Below are positions 1-6,718 of a stretch of 8,104 nucleotides of DNA, piece after piece. A program made the position numbers and the translations under genes. Position 1 is the stretch's first letter. The number at the start of each line of letters is the position of its first letter. The stretch is from Anaerolineaceae bacterium (GTDB lineage: Bacteria; Chloroflexota; Anaerolineae; Anaerolineales; Anaerolineaceae): NCBI GenBank assembly GCA_014860845.1, contig JACZIY010000413.1:1-8104 (forward strand). Direction: 5' to 3'. Below the pieces are notes generated by a model. The model was given only the letters and a program-made list of their open reading frames with translations. It was not told where the DNA came from and did no database searches.

Positions 1-1
1 C

Positions 2-919
2 ATTCAAACGGATGCAGCCATCAACCCCGGAAATTCTGGTGGCGTACTCCTGAATGATAAAGGTCAGGTGATTGGTGTCACGACAGCAATACAGTCCACG
101 AGTGGATCAAATGCCGGGATCGGGTTTGTGGTGCCATCTTCCATCGTTCTACGTGTTATTCCTGATTTGATTGATACAGGTTCTTACCAGCATTCCTGGT
201 TAGGATTATCTGGAAGCACACTCCAGGCTGACATTGCTGAAGCTATGGATCTGGATCGTGATCAGCGTGGTGTTTTAATCGCTTCCATCACCCCCGACAG
301 CCCGTCAGATGAAGCTGGTTTACGCGGTAGTGATAAACAATTTGAATATTTGGGATCGCAGGTTCTAATAGGTGGCGACATCATCACTGCGATTGACGAC
401 GAGCCAACCCCGAATTTTGAGGCTTTGGTCTCGTATCTGGCACGAGCCACTGAGCCAGGCCAGGTGGTCGAACTGACCATTCTGCGCGATGGGGAATCCC
501 AATCGGTGGATGTAACTCTCGGTGTTCGCCCAGGTAAAACAACTGTCCAAACCCCTTCCAGTGCTTTTTCAAGTGGGCAGGCTTACCTGGGTATCACCGG
601 AGGTAGTTTGATCCCTCAAGTTGCTCAAGAAATGGAACTTGATGAGAATCAACAGGGTGTGTTGGTAGTGGAAGTTCAGACGGATAGTCCGGCAGATGAC
701 GCTGGCATTCGTGGAAGTGACAAAACATTTGAGTTGGACGGCCAGGAAATCATGATTGGTGGCGATGTCATCACAGCCATCAACAATACCCGTGTGGATG
801 GTATTCAGGCATTGCGTCTGGAACTGAGCAATTTTAGTCCTGGTGATACAGTCACTTTGAGCATTATCCGCGATGGTGAATCATTGAAAATTGAGGTAGT
901 TTTAGGGGAACGCCCCTAG
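2..919 (+). CDS. HtrA/DegP-like S1C serine protease, C-terminal part with two PDZ domains (5' partial)
   Basis: The reading frame is open from base 2, so the N-terminus lies left of the window and 305 residues are visible. The first residues, IQTDAAINPGNSGG, are the hallmark of trypsin-like S1C proteases; the serine of NSGG (visible residue 12) is the nucleophile. The end of the protease barrel follows (GIGFVVPSS, about residues 40-47). Two PDZ domains come next, at about residues 65-176 and 193-305. Both carry the same signature: SP.D.AG.RGSDK, then IGGD.ITAI, and they appear to be a tandem duplication. Such proteins are usually secreted or membrane-anchored and degrade or chaperone misfolded envelope proteins, with PDZ domains binding exposed C-termini. 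Any signal peptide, His and Asp of the triad are off-window. A GTG at 68 could be mistaken for a start, but it lies after the catalytic serine. The gene ends in TAG and is followed by a terminator, so it appears to be the last gene of its transcript. Confidence 0.93.
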   Translation: MQTDAAINPGNSGGVLLNDKGQVIGVTTAIQSTSGSNAGIGFVVPSSIVLRVIPDLIDTGSYQHSWLGLSGSTLQADIAEAMDLDRDQRGVLIASITPDSPSDEAGLRGSDKQFEYLGSQVLIGGDIITAIDDEPTPNFEALVSYLARATEPGQVVELTILRDGESQSVDVTLGVRPGKTTVQTPSSAFSSGQAYLGITGGSLIPQVAQEMELDENQQGVLVVEVQTDSPADDAGIRGSDKTFELDGQEIMIGGDVITAINNTRVDGIQALRLELSNFSPGDTVTLSIIRDGESLKIEVVLGERP

Positions 920-960
920 CTTTTATCCTTCCTCCTTCTAAAACAATTGGGTTTTCAATT

Positions 961-996
961 CCCCATTCTCTCCTCGAGGATGGGGTTTTGATTTTT
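961..996 (+). terminator. Rho-independent terminator after the protease gene
   Basis: The arms CCCCAT (961-966) and ATGGGG (980-985) pair around a loop that itself contains the palindrome CCTCGAGG. The tract TTTTGATTTTT follows directly. It sits about 40 bases after the protease stop codon and before the aldolase leader, so it would separate the two transcripts. Confidence 0.75.
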
Positions 997-1121
997 CCCG
1001 ATTAGTTAGATTTTCCCGAAGACCTGAGAGCTTTTTTCCAGTATGAAAGGTGTAAAATATCATTATCCTTTAATCTATATTGAATGTTTGGAAGCACTTT
1101 CTTCCCATTTAGGTTATTATC

Positions 1122-2075
1122 ATGGCAAAAATTATATTGACAGAAGAAGATATAGAGAAAATTGCATCCCAGGGAATAACCTCATTGGCCATGGCAGAGA
1201 ATATGCTTATAACGGATCTCGCATATGAAAAAGCCAGATGTCTGGGAATTGAAATCCTGCCAAGGAATCTGCACCATTCCACTTCTATACCTGTTCGCCC
1301 TTCTCCAGATCAGTCTGAATCAATCCAAACCAGATTGAGCAACCAGAACAATTCATCCAGTACTCCAAAAACCATCGAAAGTGCTTACATAAGTCATAAT
1401 ATCTTGCAATTTAATGAATTCAGCACTGAACGACATTTGCGAGATGCAATTATTCTGACAGGTAGGATACTTTACCACAGTGGTTTGATGGTCTCCAATG
1501 ATGGAAACATATCGGTTCGCCTCCCTAATGGTAATATCCTCATCACCCCATCTGGCGTGACGAAAGGACGTATATCAGCAGAGGATTTGCTGGTAATCGA
1601 TCTGAATGGACGAATCATCAAAGCTGCTGAAAATCCTATTCTAAAAGCTACTTCCGAACAACCTATGCACATTGAAGTTTACCGGCAGCGTCCGGATGTC
1701 CGTGCTGTGATTCATACGCACCTGATCTACGCCAATGCTCTGGCAATCTCAATGGGAAAAATACGAATGGATGTGATTCCCGAAGCAGCCATTGCCTTTG
1801 GTGAGATTCCCATCACCGAGTTCTCACTACCCTCCTCAACGCAAAACGCAGCTGCCATCAGGGAATTGATCAAGAAAAACGATATATTATTGATTCGTAA
1901 TCATGGCAGCCTGGCCGTCGGGAAGAATTTAGATGAAGCACTGATTAGAACCGAACGACTGGAACATGTCTCCAAAACGTTGACATTTGCAGAATTACTG
2001 GGTGATGTCAAGACTCTACCCCAGGACATGCTTGAAGCGATTCAAGGGATCGATCAAAAGAATAATAAACGATAG
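1122..2075 (+). CDS. Class II aldolase/adducin-family protein (FucA-like) with N-terminal extension
   Basis: This 317-residue protein has a class II (zinc-dependent) aldolase domain at about residues 103-295. The metal ligands are visible as HTH (H198, H200) and RNHG (H261). The catalytic glutamate is E179 in TSEQ, matching the SSE motif of fuculose-1-phosphate aldolase, and the phosphate/substrate loop NISVRL/TPSGVTKG is at about 129-149. The family cleaves sugar 1-phosphates to DHAP plus an aldehyde. About 100 residues precede the domain: a helical segment (1-48, TEEDIEKIASQG followed by LITDLAYEKARCLGI) and a Ser/Asn/Gln/Pro-rich linker (50-88). FucA itself starts at the aldolase domain. 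The start ATG is preceded by only a weak ribosome site (TTTAGG). The neighbour mtnA converges on it, so 5-methylthioribulose-1-phosphate or 5-deoxyribulose-1-phosphate is the likeliest substrate; this is inference. The stop is TAG and no terminator follows, so the next ORF is probably cotranscribed. Confidence 0.88.
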   Translation: MAKIILTEEDIEKIASQGITSLAMAENMLITDLAYEKARCLGIEILPRNLHHSTSIPVRPSPDQSESIQTRLSNQNNSSSTPKTIESAYISHNILQFNEFSTERHLRDAIILTGRILYHSGLMVSNDGNISVRLPNGNILITPSGVTKGRISAEDLLVIDLNGRIIKAAENPILKATSEQPMHIEVYRQRPDVRAVIHTHLIYANALAISMGKIRMDVIPEAAIAFGEIPITEFSLPSSTQNAAAIRELIKKNDILLIRNHGSLAVGKNLDEALIRTERLEHVSKTLTFAELLGDVKTLPQDMLEAIQGIDQKNNKR

Positions 2076-2120
2076 TAAGTTATGGATTATTCATTATTCT
2101 ACAATTAGGGAAAGTAAACT

Positions 2121-2393
2121 ATGTCAATCGTTCTTTCCAGTGATAAAGACGATATGCCAAAAATAACAGAATACGATCATGCCCTCTGGTATTCATCTAT
2201 CTACACACCAGATGTACAAATCGATTACATCCAAAGTAATTGTGTGAATGGTTTCTGGCCATTGCCGTCAGGTTTGGCAGATCTCATTCAACGAAGACTT
2301 GAGCAGATGAATAATTGGCTATTTGAAACTTCCCCCTTTGCATCCTTGCGAACTTTAACTCCTACGCACTTTTTCATAACTTTGCGGCTTTAG
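2121..2393 (+). CDS. Uncharacterised 90-residue ORF, possibly truncated
   Basis: I do not recognise this protein. It starts 45 bases after the aldolase stop, with AGGGAAAG upstream of ATG as a plausible ribosome site, and would lie on the aldolase transcript. An internal ATG (codon 12, MPKITEYDHALWYSS) is an alternative start but has a poorer upstream site. Residues 12-72 look protein-like (aromatic-rich, then an amphipathic stretch GLADLIQRRLEQMNNWLFE). Residues from about 72 on (PFASLRTLTPTHFF) are encoded by sequence resembling the GCAAAG-type repeats found around 3495-4025. The last 20 bases overlap the 3' end of mtnA on the other strand. This suggests a gene cut short by repeat insertion rather than a complete small protein. 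No signal peptide or membrane span is visible. Confidence 0.45.
   Translation: MSIVLSSDKDDMPKITEYDHALWYSSIYTPDVQIDYIQSNCVNGFWPLPSGLADLIQRRLEQMNNWLFETSPFASLRTLTPTHFFITLRL
2335..2386. repeat. Degenerate copy of the GCAAAG-type repeat
   Basis: The stretch opens with CCTTTGCATCC, identical to the reverse complement of 3501-3511 in the left inverted repeat of the GxxExxY cassette. It continues with TTGCGAACTTT and ends with AACTTTGCGG, the same short words in a more diverged order. It covers the tail of the 90-residue ORF and the last codons of mtnA (AAKL plus stop). It was judged by eye, so it could be an eroded solo repeat or partly chance. Confidence 0.4.
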
Positions 2394-3459
2394 CCACCAT
2401 GATCCCTCTAAGACTATCCTCAAACGGTGGGCGGGCGATACCAAACTCAGTGATGATGCCGGTGATGTATTTCGCATCAGTGACATCAAAGGCAGGATTG
2501 AAGAATTTGACCCCTTCCTCTGGAGCCATTGGTTTGGCATACCATTTTTTGTAGATTTCTTCAGGATTACGCAATTCAATTTCGATTTGTTCACGCGTTG
2601 GGGTGTTCATATCAATTGTCGAAGATGGAGCGCAGACATAAAACGGAATCCCGTATTCTTGTGCCATGATGGCCACACCTGCGGTTCCAATCTTATTGGC
2701 GGTATCGCCGTTAGCAGCCACGCGATCACACCCCACAAAGACAGCCTGAATCCAGCCTTTGTTCATCACGGTGGCAACCATATTGTCACAAATTAATGTT
2801 ACATCGATTCCAGCAGCTGCCAGTTCGAAGGTAGTCAAACGCGCTCCCTGCAGCAATGGGCGGGTTTCATCTGCGAAGACTTTGAGATTATAGCCACGTT
2901 CCTGCCCAAGATACATGGGAGCGGTGGCGGTACCATATTTACCGGTTGCCAGCGAACCTGCATTGCAGTGTGTCAGAATGCCCCATCCGGGTTGGATCAG
3001 GGAAAGCCCATACTCTCCAATTGCCATATTGGTACGGATATCCTCTGCTTTGATTTCTTCTGCCTGGTGCAGCAGCGCGTCAATGATTTCTTCAATCGGA
3101 CGTTGCTTGTTCTCTATCAGACAACTCTCCATTTTGTCGAGTGCCCAGAAAAGATTAACCGCGGTTGGACGAGCACTCGCCAAGTATTGTTTGACAGATT
3201 TGAACACTTCAAAGAAAAGGTCGAAATCGTCCACCGAGGAATTCTTGACACCTAAATATGCTCCATAAGCTGCCGTGATGCCGATTGCTGGCGCACCACG
3301 CACACGCAGTTCCTTGATCGCTTCCCAGATCTCGGGTTGGGTGGTTAGATGGAGATATTTTATCTCATTGGGAAGAAGCGTTTGATCCAGTAAAATGACT
3401 GCGTTGTTCTCGTCATCCAGATAGACTGTTTCTAGGTCGAAGGTTGGTTTGTTTTCCAT
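2374..3459 (-). CDS. mtnA: 5-methylthioribose-1-phosphate isomerase (MtnA)
   Basis: At 361 residues this is the usual length for bacterial MtnA of the eIF2B-related aldose isomerase family. It converts 5-methylthioribose-1-phosphate to 5-methylthioribulose-1-phosphate in the cytoplasm; relatives also accept 5-deoxyribose-1-phosphate. Visible signatures are RVRGAPAIG (52-60, phosphate binding), ILTHCNAGSLATG with the catalytic cysteine C165, ADETRP (196-201), and GCDRVAANGDTANKIGT with catalytic D245 and the NK pair at 255-256. The ATG is preceded by GAGGA at 3469-3473, nine bases away. The gene is separated by about 110 bases from the upstream GxxExxY gene; that gap holds the left inverted repeat. 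No MtnK, MtnP, MtnB or MtnD is in the window. The convergent class II aldolase suggests that the product is cleaved rather than returned to methionine by the classical route. Confidence 0.95.
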   Translation of the reverse strand: MENKPTFDLETVYLDDENNAVILLDQTLLPNEIKYLHLTTQPEIWEAIKELRVRGAPAIGITAAYGAYLGVKNSSVDDFDLFFEVFKSVKQYLASARPTAVNLFWALDKMESCLIENKQRPIEEIIDALLHQAEEIKAEDIRTNMAIGEYGLSLIQPGWGILTHCNAGSLATGKYGTATAPMYLGQERGYNLKVFADETRPLLQGARLTTFELAAAGIDVTLICDNMVATVMNKGWIQAVFVGCDRVAANGDTANKIGTAGVAIMAQEYGIPFYVCAPSSTIDMNTPTREQIEIELRNPEEIYKKWYAKPMAPEEGVKFFNPAFDVTDAKYITGIITEFGIARPPFEDSLRGIMVAKAAKL

Positions 3460-3494
3460 TTTTCACTTTCCTCATCAAGTACTCATGGTGTAAA

Positions 3495-3540
3495 GATTTA
3501 GGATGCAAAGGCGCAAAGAATTAAATGAAAAGACGCAAAG
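3495..3540. repeat. Left imperfect inverted repeat of the GxxExxY cassette
   Basis: It reads GATTTAGG, then GCAAAGGCGCAAAGAA, and ends with AAAGACGCAAAG. The reverse complement of 3979-4025 starts and ends with the same words and has GCAAAAGCGCAAAGAA in the middle, so the two copies match over about 46 bases with a few substitutions and one- or two-base gaps. Confidence 0.75.
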
Positions 3541-3568
3541 TTTTAATTATTAATCTATCAGTAGTTTA

Positions 3569-3970
3569 TTATTCTTCCAGCCCATTTACAACCCTCTTAA
3601 TTCCATATTTAATCAGGGGTGCGCCAAAATTGATTAGTAAACCTAGCTTTAGGTTTGATGCTTTCAGGTAGGTCAACAGTTGTTGTTGATGAACATAAGC
3701 AATTTTTTCTACAGCCTTCAATTCTACAATCACAAGATCTTCAACAAGAATATCTACCCGATATCCATTATTTAGAATAACTTTATCATAAACAACTGGC
3801 ATTGGTACTTCAGATTTTATTTTAAGTCCACGTTTTTGTAAATCATTAACCATGAACGATTGAAAAGCAGATTCTAATAAACCAGGTCCCATGGTCTTAT
3901 GAATTTTATAAGCAACATCGACAATAATTTTTGCAATAGAATTTTCTGTAAAAGGTTCTGGTGAATCCAT
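3569..3970 (-). CDS. GxxExxY-family protein
   Basis: This 133-residue protein belongs to the GxxExxY family. The family motif appears at residues 28-36 as GPGLLESAF, with phenylalanine in place of the usual tyrosine. A later segment, YRVDILVEDLVIVELKAVEKI (residues about 70-90), has the D-x(n)-E-x-K pattern of PD-(D/E)XK-like folds, so a nuclease-type fold is plausible; no activity is established by sequence alone. The C-terminus (LLTYLKASNLKLGLLINFGAPLIK) is typical of the family. The ATG is served by AAAGGA, which lies at the inner edge of the right inverted repeat, so the repeat supplies its ribosome binding site. It lies between ecfT and mtnA in the same direction but has no evident functional link to either. 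The A+T-rich coding sequence differs from the transporter genes, consistent with transfer. Confidence 0.87.
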   Translation of the reverse strand: MDSPEPFTENSIAKIIVDVAYKIHKTMGPGLLESAFQSFMVNDLQKRGLKIKSEVPMPVVYDKVILNNGYRVDILVEDLVIVELKAVEKIAYVHQQQLLTYLKASNLKLGLLINFGAPLIKYGIKRVVNGLEE

Positions 3971-3978
3971 TTATTGTC

Positions 3979-4025
3979 CTTTGCGTCTTTGTTCTTTTTC
4001 TTTGCGCTTTTGCGTCCCCTAAATC
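3979..4025. repeat. Right imperfect inverted repeat of the GxxExxY cassette
   Basis: It is the facing partner of 3495-3540. On the plus strand it begins CTTTGCGTCTTTG, continues TTTGCGCTTTTGCGTCC and ends CCTAAATC. The outer end overlaps the last codons and TAG stop of ecfT (4019-4021), and the inner end adjoins the ribosome site of the GxxExxY gene. Confidence 0.75.
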
Positions 4026-4801
4026 ATTCTCTCGATAATAATCAACCCGGTTGATAACACCACCGTCACCACGATCAATACCAGATCCCAGGGATTGAAG
4101 TGGATATCTTTCACATAGGTACGGGTTGGATACAATCCAAAAGCGCGGCACTCCAGGGAAGTGGCGGTGGTTTCGGCTTTACGCAGACCGTTAATCAAAA
4201 TTGTGAAGATGTAGCGCTGCCAGAGCTTGAAGCGATGCCCCAACCCAGAGCTAGTGGATTTGCCACGAATGGAATGCGCTGCCCGTACTGCATCGACTTC
4301 ACGCTGGATCAATGGCAGGAAGCGCAATGCCAGGAAGACAGCAAAAGCACCACGGTAGGGAACCCCAACCTTGGTGAGCGAGACCATCAGATCACGGGTA
4401 TCGGTCGTCCAGATCAACACAAAGGAAGCCAGCACTACCACCGAGAGCCGGAAGAAAAAGATAGGTCCCTGGTAAAGACCATTATCGGTGACAGTCAATG
4501 GCCCCAATTTGAGTAACGGCTCTCCTGGATCAGCGAAAAAATGAAAGACCATCAGCAGGATACCCAACATCAATATAATCTTGCTGCTGCCCAGGATCTG
4601 ACGAAAGGGAATCTTGCCTGCTACCATCGCCAACAGCAGCACACTGACGAACATCACAGCCCCTGAAATTGGAGATTTATAGATGAAGAGCCCAATGGCG
4701 ATCATGAATACCCAGGCCAGTTTGACCAGCGGGTAGAGTCTGTTCATCAGAGAATTACGATTGGTGTAGACCAGTCCTTGTTGTTCTTGATTATCCGCCA
4801 T
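4019..4801 (-). CDS. ECF transporter T component (EcfT/YkoC/CbiQ-like permease)
   Basis: This 260-residue membrane protein is the coupling subunit of an energy-coupling factor transporter. It links the substrate-binding S component to the ATPases. Hydrophobic segments lie at about residues 25-40, 45-61, 74-90, 115-132, 150-165 and 238-256. The two cytoplasmic coupling-helix signatures of the family are present in varied form: AAHSIRG (174-180) and SLECRAFG (215-222), where most members have Ala-Arg-Gly. The ATG overlaps the 3' end of the upstream ATPase gene by 11 bases and has GGAGG at 4808-4812 with six-base spacing, a sign of translational coupling. The order S-AA'-T matches the B. subtilis ykoEDC unit. 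The TAG stop falls inside the right inverted repeat of the GxxExxY cassette, so its last codons may have been altered by that element. Confidence 0.92.
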   Translation of the reverse strand: MADNQEQQGLVYTNRNSLMNRLYPLVKLAWVFMIAIGLFIYKSPISGAVMFVSVLLLAMVAGKIPFRQILGSSKIILMLGILLMVFHFFADPGEPLLKLGPLTVTDNGLYQGPIFFFRLSVVVLASFVLIWTTDTRDLMVSLTKVGVPYRGAFAVFLALRFLPLIQREVDAVRAAHSIRGKSTSSGLGHRFKLWQRYIFTILINGLRKAETTATSLECRAFGLYPTRTYVKDIHFNPWDLVLIVVTVVLSTGLIIIERMI

Positions 4802-6563
4802 TGGTTTCCTCCAGGTTGAGTGTATAGGTCAATGCTTCGAGGAATTGATCGGTGTTGCGGATCAAACAGTCCACCTGTCCTCCACGATCCTGATATTCTT
4901 TCAAGAGCTCCTGCAGTAATGTGGGACGCAGGTTGGCGGCATGCAGCAATTCCTCAGAGGCGAATAATTGCGCCGGGTCACCCTCATACAGAATCTTGCC
5001 TTCTGCCATCACCAGCACACGGCTGGCAAACTCCTGTACCAAGCGCATATCATGGGTGATCATCACCACCGTTACGCCCTGAACGCGGATGCTTTCCATC
5101 AGCTGCATCAGCGTCTGAGTCATTTCTTTATCCTGACCGTAGGTGGGTTCATCCACCAGCAACACTTGAGGATGGCAAACTAACATGGTCGCCACACCCA
5201 GACGGCGTTTCTTCCCGGCAGAAAGAGCGAAGGGATGGATTTTGCTAAAATCGCTGAGTTCAAGCCGCTGCATCCAATCCTCCACCTGGGTACGCACTTC
5301 TTCGGGATCCACGATGCCCCGCGCCATCAGCGAGTAAGCAATTTCATCATAAGCTGTATCAGTCAGGAATTGGTGTTCTGGATTCTGGAAAACTAAGGCA
5401 ATATGCTCCGCCAAAGCTTCCACTTTCCAGAAAGAAGCTGGATGATCAAAAAGGGTCAGCTGACCCAACTGTGGTTTTTGCAAGCCAACCATAAGTTTGG
5501 CAAGGGTGCTTTTGCCCGCTCCATTGCGACCAACAATGGCGAGCATCTCACCAGGAAAAATGTCAAAAGAGACTTCATTCAAGGCTTTGAATCCGTTATT
5601 ATAGGAAAACGCCAAATTTCGTCCGCTGATCAAAGGATTGTTTTTTGAAACCTCTACAACACTGGACTCCGATTCACAATTGGTGATCCTCCCTCGTAAA
5701 AGATTCTGATCAGCCAGTACCTGGAGTGTTTCTTTCACACTGATCGGGATAGCAGGCAGATTCAGGTTCAGCAAATCCCGCAGTTTCAAGCCGATTTCGA
5801 CTGTCTCAGGTAGCCAGATACCCAGACGGTCAAGCATATCCTGCCCATTCTCTGCAAGTACAGTTTGAACTGGACCAGATGCCATGATTTTGCCATCATC
5901 CAGAACGATTAACTGGTCTGCAGCTGTCAGAATGAAATCATCCAGTTCACGGGTGACCAACAGAATGGTCATGCCTTCATTCCGCAACTTGAGTACCAGT
6001 TCATGCACGGCACGAGTGGCATGTGGATCCAGATTTGCTGTGGGTTCATCCAGCACGATCATGGCAGGCTTCATCGCTAAGATTACCGCCAGACCGAGTT
6101 TCTGAATTTGCCCACCGGATAAATTCCAGACCAGGTTCTGGCGAAAAGGCGTCAGCTGAATATCCTCAAGCAGTTTTTCTGTACGCTGTATGATTTCATC
6201 GGTTTCCAGCAACAAATTCTCAGGACCAAAGGCAATCTCATCCTCGACATACAGGGTAGCGAACATGGTTTCAGGATCCTGAAGCATGTGCCCGACCAAC
6301 TGAGAGAGGTTTTTGACAGGTTCTATATTGGTATCTTTGCCATCCACCAGCACAGTGCCCTCAAATTTTCCACCCAAAAGGTGCGGAATTTCACCGTTGA
6401 AGAGACTGCAGAGGGTCGATTTTCCACTGCCGCCAGGTCCAACGAGCACATTGATGGTGTTAGGGTAAATTTCAAGTGAGACGCCTTTGAGGGTGGGTTC
6501 ATCCTGATTCCAGTGCGTGTAAAAAACGTCTGTGGCTTTGATAAAGGGTGTATTAGTTTCCAA
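4791..6563 (-). CDS. ECF transporter ATPase, fused double ABC protein (YkoD/EcfA-A' type)
   Basis: Two ABC ATPase domains are fused in 590 residues; the protein would energise the EcfT/S-component complex at the inner face of the membrane. Domain 1: Walker A GPGGSGKST (42-50), Q-loop Q95, signature LSGGQ (148-152), Walker B IVLDEP (169-174). Domain 2: Walker A GRNGAGKST (345-353), Q-loop Q393, signature LSAGK (447-451), Walker B LLVDEP (468-473), switch histidine H504. Domain 1 has arginine (R205, VTRELDD) where the switch histidine should be. A linker of about 60 residues joins the halves, and the C-terminal tail (about 535-590) is extra. The start is TTG: GTAGGA at 6571-6576 lies seven bases upstream, an in-frame stop is four codons further up, and no other Met lies before the Walker A. 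Fused ATPases with S and T genes alongside indicate a dedicated, not shared, ECF module. Vitamin-type substrates (thiamin precursors) are typical for the YkoEDC group. Confidence 0.93.
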   Translation of the reverse strand: METNTPFIKATDVFYTHWNQDEPTLKGVSLEIYPNTINVLVGPGGSGKSTLCSLFNGEIPHLLGGKFEGTVLVDGKDTNIEPVKNLSQLVGHMLQDPETMFATLYVEDEIAFGPENLLLETDEIIQRTEKLLEDIQLTPFRQNLVWNLSGGQIQKLGLAVILAMKPAMIVLDEPTANLDPHATRAVHELVLKLRNEGMTILLVTRELDDFILTAADQLIVLDDGKIMASGPVQTVLAENGQDMLDRLGIWLPETVEIGLKLRDLLNLNLPAIPISVKETLQVLADQNLLRGRITNCESESSVVEVSKNNPLISGRNLAFSYNNGFKALNEVSFDIFPGEMLAIVGRNGAGKSTLAKLMVGLQKPQLGQLTLFDHPASFWKVEALAEHIALVFQNPEHQFLTDTAYDEIAYSLMARGIVDPEEVRTQVEDWMQRLELSDFSKIHPFALSAGKKRRLGVATMLVCHPQVLLVDEPTYGQDKEMTQTLMQLMESIRVQGVTVVMITHDMRLVQEFASRVLVMAEGKILYEGDPAQLFASEELLHAANLRPTLLQELLKEYQDRGGQVDCLIRNTDQFLEALTYTLNLEETNGG

Positions 6564-6570
6564 TTTTGAT

Positions 6571-6576
6571 TCCTAC
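6571..6576 (-). promoter_or_regulatory. Ribosome binding site deciding the TTG start of the double ATPase
   Basis: On the minus strand GTAGGA precedes TTG (6561-6563) by seven bases. An in-frame TAG at 6573-6575 prevents any start further upstream. Confidence 0.6.
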
Positions 6577-6589
6577 TACAAATAATTGA

Positions 6590-6638
6590 ATGCTTTGGAC
6601 CGTTCATCACAAGGCGTGATCATCAGCTTCCAAAGCAT
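6590..6638 (-). repeat. Perfect 10-bp inverted repeat with nested 5-bp stem, leader of the double ATPase gene
   Basis: ATGCTTTGGA (6590-6599) and TCCAAAGCAT (6629-6638) are exact inverted copies. Inside, ATCAC (6606-6610) and GTGAT (6616-6620) pair around a five-base loop. The resulting two-tier hairpin would lie 26 bases before the TTG start. There is no T-tract after it, so it is more likely an mRNA processing or stability element, or a protein-binding site, than a terminator. Confidence 0.6.
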
Positions 6639-6675
6639 GGTTATAAAATGATTGATGAGTGCAATTTATGAAAGA

Positions 6676-6718
6676 AGCTCCTCCGCAAGTTATTTTAGAA
6701 CAACAAGCAAGAGGAGCT
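6676..6718 (-). repeat. Perfect 8-bp inverted repeat just after the ykoE-like stop codon
   Basis: AGCTCCTC (6676-6683) and GAGGAGCT (6711-6718) are exact inverted copies separated by 27 bases. On the minus strand the stem begins four bases after the ykoE-like stop and is followed by TTCTTTCATAAATT, only a weak U-run. It could be a partial terminator lowering expression of the ATPase and T genes relative to the S component, or a 3' end stabiliser. Confidence 0.5.

Larger units (their letters stand above)
3495..4025 (-). mobile_element. Candidate GxxExxY cassette bounded by inverted repeats
   Basis: A single gene (3569-3970) is enclosed by facing imperfect repeats at 3495-3540 and 3979-4025, total about 530 bases. 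No transposase is encoded and no target duplication is obvious next to the outer GATTTAGG ends. Repeats of GCAAAG/GACGCAAAG words near GxxExxY genes are, from general experience, a recurring arrangement in many bacteria; how they move is unknown to me. If mobile, it would have to be mobilised in trans or by recombination between repeats. Confidence 0.45.

Noticed and set aside
1018..1035. CCTGAGAG resembling the CTGAGA box of a TPP riboswitch
   Set aside because: The other conserved TPP elements and stems are missing, it lies before the aldolase on the plus strand, and it cannot control the YkoE-type operon.
1043..1121. AT-rich leader before the aldolase with -10-like words TAAAAT and TATATT
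   Set aside because: No convincing -35 hexamer at proper spacing for either, so no promoter is called although one is expected between the terminator and the aldolase.
2915..3268. 117-codon open frame on the plus strand
   Set aside because: It is antisense to the well-supported mtnA, with low-complexity composition and no motif.
3495..4025. GCAAAG words as a CRISPR array
   Set aside because: Units are short, unevenly spaced and arranged as two facing blocks around a gene, with no regular spacers or cas genes.
4100..4516. 138-codon open frame on the plus strand
   Set aside because: It lies wholly antisense to ecfT and shows no recognisable domain; ecfT has family motifs and a coupled start.
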